From contig KN805374.1 of the NCBI GenBank assembly GCA_000818945.1, positions 177,609 through 241,608 of the forward strand: a stretch of DNA of 64,000 bases. Reading direction: 5' to 3'. Both the position numbers and the translations under genes were made by a program. Below are positions 1 to 10,339 of the stretch, one piece after another. A model generated the notes under the pieces. It was given only the letters and a program-made list of their open reading frames with translations. It made no database searches and was not told the origin of the DNA. Source of the stretch: Schizochytrium sp. CCTCC M209059. Taxonomy: Eukaryota; Sar; Bigyra; Thraustochytrida; Thraustochytriidae. Position 1 is the stretch's first letter. The number at the start of each line of letters is the position of its first letter.

Positions 1-1221
1 ATGCAACGCACAAAAGATACCCCAGCAAAGTGTGCGCACGTTAAACTCCTCAAGCTCGGGAATGAGTTCGGTAAATGACGCGAGCACGAGCACAAGGGCG
101 CCAAAGAAAAACATGCCAAGCTTGTAGTAGTCCGCAAAAGTGACGCGAGATCCACTCGAGGAAAACGAGACACTCATGGCAATGAGCAGAGAAATGTTAA
201 AGCTGAGACGGGAGGCTTCATCCGGAAAGAACTCAATGGAAAGCGGAGCAAGGGCAGCAAGGAGCATCGGCTGGAGAAACACCGAAATGATGGGCTGCAT
301 AAGACCGACCTCGCGGTGCACGAAAACAGCGCAGGCCACATCGCTGTAGCTGTAGCGCCCACCAAAGCCCCTGGAAATGGTAAAATTGATCGCCGGGATC
401 TCAATCCACTTCCAACGCTGGTAGAGCGTGGGAGCGACTTCCTCCGTGCGAATGGTTGCCACGCGCTCATCAACAACAGTAACGTCCTTGAGGCTTTGCG
501 CAATCTCGACGGGCCAGCGCTCGCGGCCGCGCATGTAGTCGTCGGCCCACGGTACAAAGAGGAGAGTTTCGTGGTCCCAGTTGCTCGTGAACTTAATTTT
601 AAGCTCATGAAAGTCGTACGGGTACATGGATCCGCGCGTTCCGAGCGGGTAAACACCCTCGAGCTCGTAACAAAAGGTAAGTCTGTCGTTGTTGAATCGG
701 ACCCAGTTCGACTTGGCGACATCACCGAGGAACTGGATCCAGGGCGTGTACTCGTGGACATACGTGTTGGGGCCACTCTTGACGCAGAATGACCCATCTT
801 CCAAAGGAATGCGCTCACTCTCGGTGATGCCAATATCGTCCAGGTGTACGCGCACATAGAGCAACATCTTGCTGTATTTTCCATTATCACGTCAACGTCA
901 GCGCGTCTTGCTCTTTTCCCCTCTTCTCATTCACGCGTTTCTTCTCAGCACTTCGCCTTGTGTAAAACCAGCGCAAAAAGAGAAAACGTACGCTCGAAAG
1001 GTGCTGCTGTTGATGTCGATATTACGAAGGTTGATCATGTCGTACCGTACCTCCGCAAGGACCGGGCCCTTCACATGACCGCGCCAGAAGTCAATCCATG
1101 CCGCCGACCGCCCTGTGCTCGTAAATCGCATTCACGTGAGTGCCCCCGCTCGGACTTTTTCCGCGCCTCGCCACGCGTGCAACTTACGCTTGAAGACATC
1201 GCGCATTTCCACCGCAGGCAT
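1..1221 (-). CDS. Pentameric ligand-gated ion channel (Cys-loop receptor superfamily) homologue, 3'-truncated by window edge
   Basis: Three exons read on the minus strand: 1221-1188 (starts MPAVEMRDVFK), 1112-992 and 871 down to 1. Introns 1187-1113 (GTAAGT...CAG) and 991-872 (GTACGT...CAG) keep the frame, giving 342 residues before the window ends. The second exon reads VRYDMINLRNIDINSS and continues into the third with KMLLYVRVHLDD, like the N-terminal beta strands of the extracellular domain. A later YPYDFHELKIKFTS segment matches the YPFDxQxLxIxxxS signature that follows the Cys-loop position. Hydrophobic stretches follow: QPIISVFLQPMLLAALAP (M1), RLSFNISLLIAMSVSFSSS (M2, pore lining) and FADYYKLGMFFFGALVLVL (M3). 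Family knowledge: such proteins form five-subunit ligand-gated ion channels in the plasma membrane. No signal peptide is visible at the chosen start, so a more upstream first exon is possible. Ligand and ion selectivity cannot be read from sequence. Confidence 0.8.
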
Positions 1222-1225
1222 CTTC

Positions 1226-1260
<35 letters not shown>

Positions 1261-2663
1261 TTGCCAAGCGCTCTCGCCGCTCGAGCCTCTCTACCAATGG
1301 CCAGACACCGCGCGCTGCGCTGCCGTCGTTGCTACAGCTGCTCCTCTCCGTGCAAAGCAGTTTTGCTTCCCCCGCGCGGGTGCAGCGCGCACTGCCCAGC
1401 CAGCCCCAGCTTGCTCTTAGGCTGCCTGCCTTTACTTTAACACGCGCACGCTCCCACGCTCGCCACCCGCCGCACGTGGATTTGCAGGGTGTGTGCCTTA
1501 GGGACGTACGTAGGAGGGCCCTACGCCCGGGGAACACGTGCTGGCTTTGAGATTTTGGCCGCGGCCCACCTTGCGCGTAAGCCGCCACAGCAGCTAGCTA
1601 GCTGGCCGCCAGGGGTAGATTGGGTGGCGGGGCGCGGCACTGCCGTCGCTGCCTACTAGACTTGAGCGCCACATCCGATCGTGCGCAGAAAAACACGCGC
1701 AGACGTGCAGCCCTTGCTATACCTACCTACTTGTACTCCTCGCGCTGGAATCTCGTTGCTGTTACCGTCAAAAGACGATTGCGTTCCCCTCATTCTGGCT
1801 GCTGGCCTCTTTCTGGCGGGAAGACGTCAAAGAATTCGGAATCTATGTTTGGCAAGCTGGCAAAACAAGCAAAGCAAGCAAGGCAAGCAAAGTAAGCAAA
1901 GCAAGCAAAGCAAGTCTTTGTGGAGCGTGGAATGTAATGAGGAATACTCTCCCTAGGATGGGCATCATTCTTGCATTGGCTTGGTGTACAGCCACAGCTA
2001 CCAGCGATGGCTTCATTACGGATAACTCTGGGTGAAAAAAAGGAGATGATGTTGGCACTAACCACGCGCCGCATACTTGAATTCGCAGATGCTCCTCAGG
2101 CTGTTTTGGCCCCCCAAAAACGTGTTTGCTTCGTAGAAAGAGTCCTCAAATACATAGCACCAAGTTTCTAGCCTTGACGATTGGCCTGGCTGGACAGGAA
2201 AGAGAAGACCATGAGTGGGTGGATCTTCATCCTGATCTCGCTGTCCTTCAAAGCCTCATTCACGATGATCTCTCCCAAGGTAATGATATGCATGAAGAAG
2301 TCAAAAGAAAAGAGTGCAGGCCTCGGCAGACCCGGCGTGTTACCATAGTAGACAGACAGACTCCCATCCCTAGACGAACCGCGTGCGCGCAGAAGCGGGA
2401 GAGGTTGTCGTGGCCGCCGGCAGGGCTGCACGCGGGGTGCGGCCCAGCGAGTCGTAACGCCCCTGCTGCTCGCGACCGCGTGCCGCGTGCGCGACGGAGC
2501 TGTGCAGCGAGCGTAGCGAAGGCGTCGGCCCATCTCTTCGTTGGCACGCTTGACCCCGTGCTCGCTGCGCAAAAGCGCGCACGCGCGGCGGGCGTGGGCG
2601 ACCACAGGTCGCAAGCAATACGAACGAGGGCCTACTGACTCGACTCTTTTTGTGCATATCCTC
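1222..2663. other. Divergent intergenic region
   Basis: Shared upstream region of the channel gene (-) and the myristoylated-protein gene (+). Apart from the CAG run it holds an imperfect AAGC/AAAGC tetranucleotide array at about 1866-1914. Open frames here are low-complexity and not convincing; I see no RNA gene. Confidence 0.6.
1229..1258 (-). repeat. (CAG)10 in the 5' leader of the channel gene
   Basis: Ten CTG units on the plus strand, i.e. CAG in the sense of the channel gene. The run ends seven bases before its ATG. Similar sense-strand CAG runs precede other start codons in the window. Confidence 0.9.
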
Positions 2664-3677
2664 ATGGGCAACAACGAAAGCGGCCCGGAAGGGTCCAAAG
2701 AGGGCGGCAGCATCTTCGACATGTGCTTTGCTCCCTCGAAGGATGCTCGTCAAGGCAGCATGAAGCGCGAAACGAAACGAGCTTCCGCAGATCCCGCCGA
2801 CTGGATCGTAAATGCCAACTTTTTGACGCCGAGCGACCCGGACGCGGATCGAGGAATTGTCAAAAAGACTTCTTCTGGCGTTGAGCAAGACGAGGATCAG
2901 GAAAACGTGCAGGTAAATGTGCAGGTGAACGAGAGCGCTCGAGGAGACAATTCTATCCTTAATCAAAATGCCGAGAACGAGGACAAATTCCAGCGCAAAG
3001 ACATGCACACAAATGACGTATCCGAAATCTCGCCAACAGCAATGCAAGCGAGCGACAAGCGCACTGGTGAAGCGAACGAAGTGAGTTCGACAGATCTCGA
3101 TCAGGAAGAGGATCGTCTGCGTAAAAGGCTGCAATCGTTCAAAGTTCTGCCCAGCAAGCGCTCAGTTTTTCTTGAAGAGGCAAAGGAAACGAGCGGTCTA
3201 TCCGAGAAACAGGCCACTGTTCACAACTTGCGCATGGACGTTTGCATGGCCCAGCTTCGCTCCGAAACAGCACAGTGCGTCGGCCGGAATGCCCTCAAGC
3301 ACTCGAAATTAGCCTGGCCTAGTATCAGCAATCTCAATCCTGACGGGATGCCAGGCGAAAGGAGACCACGCAGCGCCAGTGAAGAGGAAACCAAGCAGAT
3401 CAATAAGATGATCCACGCGCTTGACTTGCAGCTGGAAGAAGGCACAATGTCCATCGACGAGTACCTCTCAGTTGTCGCAAATTTGCGCCCTCAGACGTCC
3501 CCACTAGGCCCTTTTGACGCTTCTAATCTGAACACAACCGGTCTTCTCTCTACGTCAATAAACGAAGATGAAGAAGACAATGAAGAGACCGATTCGCCCG
3601 AGGGCAATGCAGAGCCATCTGCCAAATCTAATGGCAGCTTCAAAGGCTCGAAACCCCACGAGAACGCAGCAGATTAG
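2664..3677 (+). CDS. Hypothetical protein with predicted N-myristoylation signal
   Basis: A 337-residue single-exon protein. The first ATG gives MGNNES, fitting the MGxxxS/T consensus for N-myristoyltransferase, so it is probably anchored to the inner face of a membrane. The frame is open upstream to 2541 but contains no earlier ATG. Most of the chain is acidic and Ser/Asn/Gln-rich, hence probably disordered. A short predicted helical segment near residues 245-275 (around KMIHALDLQLEEGTMS) is the only part that looks folded. I recognise no family. It stands alone, divergent from the ion-channel gene and convergent with the fructosamine kinase gene. That it is coding is supported by length, biased but non-repetitive composition and the start context; its role is unknown. 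Confidence 0.75.
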   Translation: MGNNESGPEGSKEGGSIFDMCFAPSKDARQGSMKRETKRASADPADWIVNANFLTPSDPDADRGIVKKTSSGVEQDEDQENVQVNVQVNESARGDNSILNQNAENEDKFQRKDMHTNDVSEISPTAMQASDKRTGEANEVSSTDLDQEEDRLRKRLQSFKVLPSKRSVFLEEAKETSGLSEKQATVHNLRMDVCMAQLRSETAQCVGRNALKHSKLAWPSISNLNPDGMPGERRPRSASEEETKQINKMIHALDLQLEEGTMSIDEYLSVVANLRPQTSPLGPFDASNLNTTGLLSTSINEDEEDNEETDSPEGNAEPSAKSNGSFKGSKPHENAAD

Positions 3678-4111
3678 GCCCATTCCACACCTCAATGTCT
3701 AAAATGATTATTTCACCTCCACATACCTTTTTCGAATTTCGATCGTGAGCTTGTTCTCGTTTTGCTACGCGATCAGTTGCTGAAGATCGCCTCTGCTCTT
3801 CTTTTATTCTTGAAATGAATCAATGGAACAGAGTAAATGTAAGAAAAGAAAGATGTTGCCCCGCGTAGTCCCCCTTGACGTGCGTCGTTAGATGGGCCGA
3901 CTGACACAAGCTGCTTCACACTCACGGTCACGGTCCAAATAGTTGCATTACAACACATGGCCGTCATAATTGGCGTCGAAACGTTTGACCAAGGCCAGAA
4001 ACCACGGCCGAAACAAGGTCGAAAGCAAGAGAACTTCTTATGAACATTGACCTTGATTATGTCGCTCTGCTTAGTTACAAAGGCATGTGAGACTGATTTT
4101 GGCTACAGAGC
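3678..4111. other. Convergent intergenic region
   Basis: Lies between two converging stop codons. A/T-richer than the flanking genes, consistent with two 3' UTRs. No further gene seen. Confidence 0.6.
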
Positions 4112-4996
4112 TCAGGAGACCAGCTGCTGCAAGAGCTGTACACAGCCGCTCCGGTAACTGGAGCCGAAAATGTTCATGTGATTCAGATGGTGATGTAGCT
4201 CATAGAGCTTGGCGCGCTGCTGAAAGCCAGGTTCGCGCGGAAGCACAACGTGGTATGCCTCGAAAAAAGCTTGAGAAAACCCACCAAACATGTACGCAAT
4301 CCCAAGGTCAGCTTCAGCGTGGCCATAGTAGGCGGCGGGATCAAAGATGCATGGTTTGCCTTCAGTGACGCCCACGTTACCAGACCACAGATCCCCGTGC
4401 AAGATCGATGGCTTGATGTCTTCAATGACCAGATCAGAAAACAAGGTAGGCAAACGTTTCCGTAGTCGCGCGCCGAGCTCCTGCATCTCTACATCCTCAG
4501 GATACCGACGCTTGGCCTCTTCGAGTTGGAAGCCGAGACGAAATTCGTCCCAGAATTCTACCCAGTTGAGTGAGCGCCCCTCCGAATTGTTCGGCTGCTC
4601 GAGCGCGCCACAGCATCCGTCCACTGGGAAACCAAAGCCGGCGTGCAGTTCCTGCTTTTGGGCGTGCATTGTGGCCAACGCCTTGCCAAAGGCGGCCTGC
4701 ATGTCGTCGCCAAGCCTTCCACCCAGATCCAAGTGTTCCACGCAAACAAATCCTCCGCGATCCGACGTCTCGCCTGCAAGCAACGCCTTGGGTACCTTGA
4801 GCTCTTTGGGCGCGCTGTGCCGCAGGTGCTCCAAGCCCAAGCGTTCGTACTCGAGCATGCTGATGTCCGCGTCGGCGCCGCCGGTCCCAAACTTGACAAA
4901 GACGCGCCCTGCCGAGGGACTGCGCAGCGTCCTGCTTGCCTCAATTTCCACAGGCCCGTGGCCCGCGGCCTCCAGCTGCGTCGCGACGGCCTTCAT
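4112..4996 (-). CDS. Fructosamine/ketosamine-3-kinase family protein
   Basis: A 294-residue single exon starting at ATG 4996, matching the usual family length of about 290-310. It has a small-molecule kinase fold: a VFVKF strand carrying the likely ATP-binding lysine (K35), the catalytic loop HGDLWSGN at residues 200-207, and IFDPAAYYGHAEADLG at 217-232, in which D219 is the metal-binding (DFG-equivalent) aspartate. HGDLWSGN and DPAxYYGHxExDL are diagnostic of the FN3K/YniA family. Family role: cytosolic phosphorylation of fructosamines or ribulosamines on glycated proteins, leading to deglycation. The extreme N-terminus is shorter than in animal enzymes and the usual glycine-rich segment is not evident. 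The gene is divergent from the ankyrin/zinc-finger gene across about 410 bp. Confidence 0.9.
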   Translation of the reverse strand: MKAVATQLEAAGHGPVEIEASRTLRSPSAGRVFVKFGTGGADADISMLEYERLGLEHLRHSAPKELKVPKALLAGETSDRGGFVCVEHLDLGGRLGDDMQAAFGKALATMHAQKQELHAGFGFPVDGCCGALEQPNNSEGRSLNWVEFWDEFRLGFQLEEAKRRYPEDVEMQELGARLRKRLPTLFSDLVIEDIKPSILHGDLWSGNVGVTEGKPCIFDPAAYYGHAEADLGIAYMFGGFSQAFFEAYHVVLPREPGFQQRAKLYELHHHLNHMNIFGSSYRSGCVQLLQQLVS

Positions 4997-5407
4997 CTTT
5001 CGCGCGAAGTTCTTTCAACTTATCTCACGCGAGTTCCTGGTCCTAGGCCTAGTTCTGCTTTTGCCTCTCCCCAAGATATCCTCTTTGCCGCTTTTGGCTT
5101 TGCCTCATCGTTCGTCCCCTTTCGCGACCGCGTTGCGCGTGACCATCGAGACGATATTCAGACTTCGCCTTGTGCTCTGCCTCGCGCGAGGAACAAGCTC
5201 GCTCTGAAGACGACGAAGCCCTGCGAGCCGTGCCGAGCCGCTGCAGGTCGTCTGTCAGGCGCACGTGCGTGCACGCCCTTCTCCTCCTCCTCCTCTGCGA
5301 CCCGGTCGACCCTGACCCTGACCTGACCTCGACAAAATGAAGATGGCACAAGAGTCCTGAGCTGCGTGCGCGCAGAATCCGCTCAGGGCGCCGGCTGGGC
5401 CGCGGCG
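4997..5407. promoter_or_regulatory. Bidirectional promoter region with uORF
   Basis: Sits between the divergent FN3K-like and ankyrin/zinc-finger start codons. It contains the palindrome TAGGCCTA at 5044-5051 and, on the plus strand, a seven-codon upstream ORF (MKMAQES, 5337-5360) ending 47 bases before the ankyrin gene ATG. Promoter function is inferred from position only. Confidence 0.45.
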
Positions 5408-6790
5408 ATGCAAGGAAACGTGCTCGGGCCCGCCGACCAGGCTGGCGAGGCCTCGGGTGCCTCCTCGGCGGTCTTCGCAGCGGCGTCAAAGGCGCCAGAG
5501 GCGACGACGCGGGAGGCGGGGGCCCTGCTGACCACGAAATCGGACACCGCTTCGCGACGACGCAAGCGACCGCGCGAGGAGGACCATGTAGACCAAAGCG
5601 CTGTGGAAAGTCTCTCGTCAGAAATCAAGGACAGGCAAATTCTCTCGCAGAGCAAGCTTCGCTGCCCGTTGTGCCCAGCGCGCTCGCAGAAAAGGTTCGC
5701 GCCTGGCCGGAGTTTCCGCGCACATTTGCGAGCGCGCCACAGAGACGACGCAGCGACGGCGCAAGTGCAAGACTGGGAGCTCTTCGAGACGAGCTTTCGG
5801 CCTCGCGCCGAAGCGTTCACAGTCTCTTGCGAAGAAGAGGAGTCTCTGCGCAAATCGAAAATTCGCAAGAAAACCGCAAGCAAGGATCCGGATGTGGTCA
5901 AGACATGTCCGCAGACCCCAGGATGGGTGGCATTGGCGCAGACCAATGCTCTGGACAAACTCAAGTCGCTCGAATCCGACGGCCTGTGGTCGATTGAATC
6001 CAGGGATCGATTGGGTGCCACTGCCGAGCACTACGCTGCAGGCGCCGGCGCCATGTCGGTCCTGCGATATTGTGTTGCCCAGAGGCATGCAAGATGCCCG
6101 TTTCACGCATCGTTGCACAAGGCAGATTCTCAAGGAGTCACTGAGGGGCAAGCATGTACGTGCTCGCCCACGCTCGCAAGACGAAAAGATGGCCGTGCGG
6201 CTTTGCATTGGGCATGTCGCAATGGCAAGCTTGAAACTGCACGCTATCTTGTCCAAGATTGTTACGAGGAGATTGGAACGCCTACTTTTGACGGGTCAAC
6301 CCCGCTCATGTATGCAATTTTCGGGGCGAATTTACCTGTTGCGAAAGCCATGGTGCAGTGGGGCGCTGATCCAAAGGCAGAAAATTCCTGGGCCTGTGGC
6401 TTGGTACATTGGCTGGCAATCAGCCGTTGTAAAGATGAAGCGCGCGTCCGCTCCATGTGCGATTGGATTGCAAAAGATCTTGGACTCTCCTTCTCTACCG
6501 TACAAAAAGAAGGAAGGTCGCCTTTGCACAAGGCTGCGTACATTGACAATCGCGGCGTTGTGGGATGGATGCTCGACAATCTCACAGACGAAGAGCTTCG
6601 AATTTCAGCACTTCCCGACAATGGTGGGCAAAGACCAAGCAGCCTCGCTATGCGTGCGCATCACAAAGAGACAGCGTCACTCCTTCGCGTCTTGGAGGCG
6701 CGTCTTGAACCTCAAAACGCTCAAAACGCTCAAAACGCTCTCTCCATGGCATCCACGGACTCGCACGATCAAGCAAGCAGAGACATTTGA
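5408..6790 (+). CDS. C2H2 zinc-finger plus ankyrin-repeat protein
   Basis: A 460-residue single exon. I chose ATG 5408 (MQGNVLGP); the frame extends slightly upstream without an ATG. Residues 1-80 are disordered and include a basic nuclear-localisation-like stretch, RRRKRPREE, near 50-58. One zinc finger follows with C86, C89, H106 and H111 (CPLCP...HLRARH). From about residue 195 there are four or five ankyrin-type units: TAEHYAAGAG, GRAALHWACRNGKLETARYL, GSTPLMYAIFGANLPVAKAM, a degenerate one, and GRSPLHKAAYIDNRGVV. The C-terminus has a small QNA triplicate. Family knowledge supports a scaffold that binds proteins through ankyrins and possibly nucleic acid through the finger. A seven-codon uORF precedes it. 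The specific target is unknown. Confidence 0.85.
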   Translation: MQGNVLGPADQAGEASGASSAVFAAASKAPEATTREAGALLTTKSDTASRRRKRPREEDHVDQSAVESLSSEIKDRQILSQSKLRCPLCPARSQKRFAPGRSFRAHLRARHRDDAATAQVQDWELFETSFRPRAEAFTVSCEEEESLRKSKIRKKTASKDPDVVKTCPQTPGWVALAQTNALDKLKSLESDGLWSIESRDRLGATAEHYAAGAGAMSVLRYCVAQRHARCPFHASLHKADSQGVTEGQACTCSPTLARRKDGRAALHWACRNGKLETARYLVQDCYEEIGTPTFDGSTPLMYAIFGANLPVAKAMVQWGADPKAENSWACGLVHWLAISRCKDEARVRSMCDWIAKDLGLSFSTVQKEGRSPLHKAAYIDNRGVVGWMLDNLTDEELRISALPDNGGQRPSSLAMRAHHKETASLLRVLEARLEPQNAQNAQNALSMASTDSHDQASRDI

Positions 6791-7707
6791 AGTGGACACA
6801 CAGCAGATGCAGAACGCTGATGTCTCTGTCAACAAACTAGGCCTAGCACTTGTTGCTCGACATAAATGAGCAGGACGTGGGGACTTGGTCTCAAGATCAT
6901 CAGGGGTAGAGTAACGCTCAATGTACCATGAATCCTTGTTTTTAGAACATAATGACTCATAGATGCAGGCAACGTTGGCAGGTGATGTGCTCGTCAAATG
7001 CAAGGTTCTATTTTCGTAGGATACAACCAACCATTTTGCTTTCAGGTATCCATGACCTCTCGAAATCGTACTGGAAATATGTAGGGACGCCTCATTGCCT
7101 CTTTTTCCCCGATGCAATGGTGACACTGAGACACGAATCGATCTTTTATCTTGCAAGAATAGATCGATGCAAAGTATGGAGCTTGCAAATCCTTCGATTT
7201 CGAATACCAAATAGGTGAAGGGGAGGGCAAGTGTTGCTTTAGCGCACAAGAGTCAGAAAGCCGCCATTGCCCGCTTTTTTTCTTTCCTTCTCCAATCGTC
7301 CGCCCGGACAAATGAGCATCGTCCACCGGCAACAGCCGATAGCGCTATCTGCTTTCTCCATCGATCAGCCCCTTCACATTCGAGTATGCACCCCCGGCGG
7401 CATCTAGTCACATACCAAGGGATGGATGGTCGAGGAGGCTCGCGGCTGAGCAACGAGCCAGCGAGTGAAAAGCGAAGCCAGCGAACAAACGAAAAGTGCG
7501 GCAGATCGTCTCGCTTCTTCAGTTCTCTGTTGCAAATGAATTCAGACACTTGAACAAACCGGACTTGGCAGTGAGCGCAACACGGTCTTCCATAAGCCAG
7601 GTTGCCGGCGTCAGTGGCAGTTGGACTCTGCGGGACTTCCGATGAGCTCCGAAGGCCCCCGGGATGTCCCGATGCATCGGAAATCCATTGACCACCGATG
7701 CCCCATT

Positions 7708-7712
<5 letters not shown>

Positions 7713-7744
<32 letters not shown>
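7713..7744. repeat. (GA)n microsatellite
   Basis: Uninterrupted GA dinucleotide run of about 32 bases in intergenic DNA. Confidence 0.95.
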
Positions 7745-7748
<4 letters not shown>

Positions 7749-8179
7749 AATGAACGGTGGATGGATTCTCTGTTGAAGACCAATGAAGAAGCCAGCGGCC
7801 TCTGCAGGACCTACGCCGACATTGGTAACCCATAAGCTCGCCGATTCTACCGTCATGTCCCATCAGCCAGTCTCTGTCTGGCTTGCTAGCTGGCTAATTG
7901 CCTGACTGCCTGCCTGACTGACCCTCCTGCGCAAGCGCAAGGGAGGTTCCGAGCGCACCATCAGCGTCGCTGTTGCAGTCGCTGCCGCATTGTGGTGCTA
8001 TTTGATGGCGTCGTTGATGGACGTCCTCGACCGTTAAAAATCGTTTTCCTTTCTGACGGACTGTGAATAAGAATCTTTTCAATTTGCGATGACCTACTTT
8101 TGTGAATCGACAAGTGGAAGAGATGTATAGTGGCATGACAGGCATTTAATTTTCTTTGTTCACTTATTCATTTTCCGGA

Positions 8180-8455
8180 ATGGATCCTGCTTCTACGCAG
8201 CAGCAGCAGCAGCAGCAGCAGCTAGCACCTGACTGCAATAGTTGGCAGCTCGTCTCAAGACGGAATGGACAACTGCGTGTCAAGGCGTGTATTGTAATGA
8301 TGAACGGTCTCCGCCCGACCTTTGCGGACAAGGTTCGCAACCGTGGCCTGGACTTGCCCGTTAGTGCCAAAAGTAGCAGCGAGCGCTCCGAGGAGCCTCG
8401 AGGGTCAATCAAGCAACATCACCCGGCACAAAGTGCGTGCTCGCTCGCTGCCTGA
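8180..8455 (+). CDS. Possible small polyQ-containing ORF (weak)
   Basis: A 91-codon frame starting MDPAST followed by eight glutamines (CAG repeat 8199-8222), then a Ser/Arg-rich tail with no recognisable domain. The ATG context and the non-repetitive middle (NSWQLVSRRNGQLRVKA) are the only points in its favour. It could equally be an untranslated CAG repeat in intergenic DNA. Confidence 0.2.
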   Translation: MDPASTQQQQQQQQLAPDCNSWQLVSRRNGQLRVKACIVMMNGLRPTFADKVRNRGLDLPVSAKSSSERSEEPRGSIKQHHPAQSACSLAA

Positions 8456-9145
8456 CCGCGAGCATTGACAGCGAAATATCAAGTCCTGCCTCGGCGCCGC
8501 AATCGCGCCTCCTTGTGCTACTTCAGTATCACTGTTAGTCAGTCGAAGGAAACAAGAGAAGAAAGAAAAAAAGTGCGGCCACTGTCCGCCTGACTCAGAT
8601 GGTGGGAAAGTGCACGTGGGGTGGGTTATGCTGACTTTAGCGCTGCGATGGACTCGTTGCAGTGAAAGATCCAGTGCAACAAGACGAGCAAACACAACTT
8701 TCGGTAGTGAGCGTCTAGCATCAGTGCGTATGCCCGCCCTTGACGAGGGTCAAAGCACGAAGGACCGCCTCCACGATGTCGGAGTCCACGAGCCTTGGAC
8801 CTTGTAGAGTTTTCGGTGGTCGTCCCCTGGCTGTCGCACTCGTGCGCTCGAGAAGGCCAGAGCTCGCTCTCAAGCCCTACGGAAGTCCGGGGGGGGCATA
8901 CTGGGTCGAGGCGATCGAGGCGAGCCGCCTATTGCGAATAGCGTCGCGGGCCATCCCACGTCCCAGATGGGCTCGTCGGCGGCTGTCGCTGACCAGCAGA
9001 CCCGCAACCAAGAGCAACCAAAGCAAAACCCAAAGCACTCACTCGAGCAACTCGCACGCCTTCGCGCAAGCCACCGCCAACAGCTCACGAAGAGTAGAAG
9101 TTAGCAACCGCAGCAATCAAGGCGTTTCCGAAAATTTACCCAAAG

Positions 9146-10003
9146 ATGCAGTCTTTCTCAGCAGTCCTTGTCGTGGCGATGGCGTGCCTCATTGGCTCGA
9201 GCAATGCGCAGTCATGGGATTGCAGCAAGTTCGAGGGTGACGGTAACAACAAGGAAACCTCGTGCTTGGTTTACAAGACCTGCCTCGACGCCATCGGGTT
9301 CGATAGCTGGAACACCACTGTCAAGGATACATACTGCGGATCCATGTCCTACGATGGCAACGTCTGCAATAGTGGCAAGCGGTGCACTGAGGTCGACGGC
9401 GTCAAGATCAGAGCGAACTGCGACAGCAACGATAGGATCAAGAAGATCCTTATCGAGGGTGCTGCGCTCAATGAGTACATTGTCTTGAACGAGACCAAGT
9501 TCGAAGAGTGCCTTGCAATGGCGAGCGAAGCCCCTAAATTCGAGCTTCTCTCCCTTCCGGACACCACATCGGATGTCACCCCTTTCTCGACCGTTTGCCA
9601 GAGCGCCTGCAGTGACGATAAGTGCGTATTTGGCTATGACGTTTTGGAGGCCGTTAACGGCACCTACGACGTTGATATCTCCGAATTTACCTCCGATGGC
9701 TTGGTTTTTGACACTGGATTCGAACTGTGCGCAAACGCGACTCTGCTCACCGGAGCACCTACCTCCTCGCCCACCTCCTCGCCCACGACAATGTCTCCCA
9801 CCTCATCGCCCACGACGGCGTCGCCGACTACGCTCGCCACGGCTGCCCCCACCTCGACCGATGCTGGCCGCAACGACACTGACACGGACTCGCCCACCGT
9901 GGCCCCCACTGGTTCTCCCACCGATGCGCCTAGCTCGGGCTCTGCCCTTTCCACGTCTATCGTGCTCGTTGCCACTGCTGTGGTCGCGACTCTGGGGCTC
10001 TAA
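9146..10003 (+). CDS. GPI-anchored, Ser/Pro/Thr-rich cell-surface protein
   Basis: A 285-residue single exon. It starts with a clear signal peptide (MQSFSAVLVVAMACLIGSSNA, cleavage near residue 21). Residues 22-195 form a cysteine-containing ectodomain with several N-glycosylation sequons (NTT, NGT, NAT, NET). Then comes a low-complexity stalk made of (T/S)SSPT-type repeats from about residue 205 to 265, a typical O-glycosylated spacer of stramenopile wall and surface proteins. The C-terminus is small residues followed by a hydrophobic tail (ALSTSIVLVATAVVATLGL) with no cytoplasmic charge, the pattern of a GPI-attachment signal. It is expected at the outer cell surface or scale wall. The ectodomain belongs to no family I recognise. 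The downstream neighbour, RNase H2B, is convergent. Confidence 0.85.
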   Translation: MQSFSAVLVVAMACLIGSSNAQSWDCSKFEGDGNNKETSCLVYKTCLDAIGFDSWNTTVKDTYCGSMSYDGNVCNSGKRCTEVDGVKIRANCDSNDRIKKILIEGAALNEYIVLNETKFEECLAMASEAPKFELLSLPDTTSDVTPFSTVCQSACSDDKCVFGYDVLEAVNGTYDVDISEFTSDGLVFDTGFELCANATLLTGAPTSSPTSSPTTMSPTSSPTTASPTTLATAAPTSTDAGRNDTDTDSPTVAPTGSPTDAPSSGSALSTSIVLVATAVVATLGL

Positions 10004-10339
10004 GAACCTTTTCCTGGAGAGAAGCAACTGATCTCAAGACGAGGCCCAACGATCTCGCTGATGTTGTCTCTTGTCGTAAGTCGCCTCGCCACTTCCTCTG
10101 GCGCGAACGCAAATGCGCACGCGCCAACATCAGCTTTGCATCACTAGCTACTTCTCAATCAGAGCCAAGACTGCAATTAGCTCTACAAAGATTGCAATAG
10201 AATCAGAAGGTATACGTACTCTCTTTCACATTTAGATTTGTTCTTCCCGCTTGACTTGTCGTCACTTACGCTTGACTGGTAGAATAATCGTTCTTCATCG
10301 CTTACTTTGAGCCATGATCACGTTGCCCTCGATGCCAGG
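10004..10339. other. Convergent intergenic region
   Basis: Separates the stop codons of the surface-protein gene (+) and the RNase H2B gene (-). Nothing beyond presumed 3' UTR sequence. Confidence 0.55.

Larger units (their letters stand above)
6791..9145. other. Gene-poor intergenic region
   Basis: No convincing gene in about 2.3 kb apart from one weak small ORF at 8180. It holds a TAGGCCTA palindrome at 6838-6845 just after the ankyrin gene stop, a GA dinucleotide tract and scattered low-complexity DNA. Confidence 0.55.
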
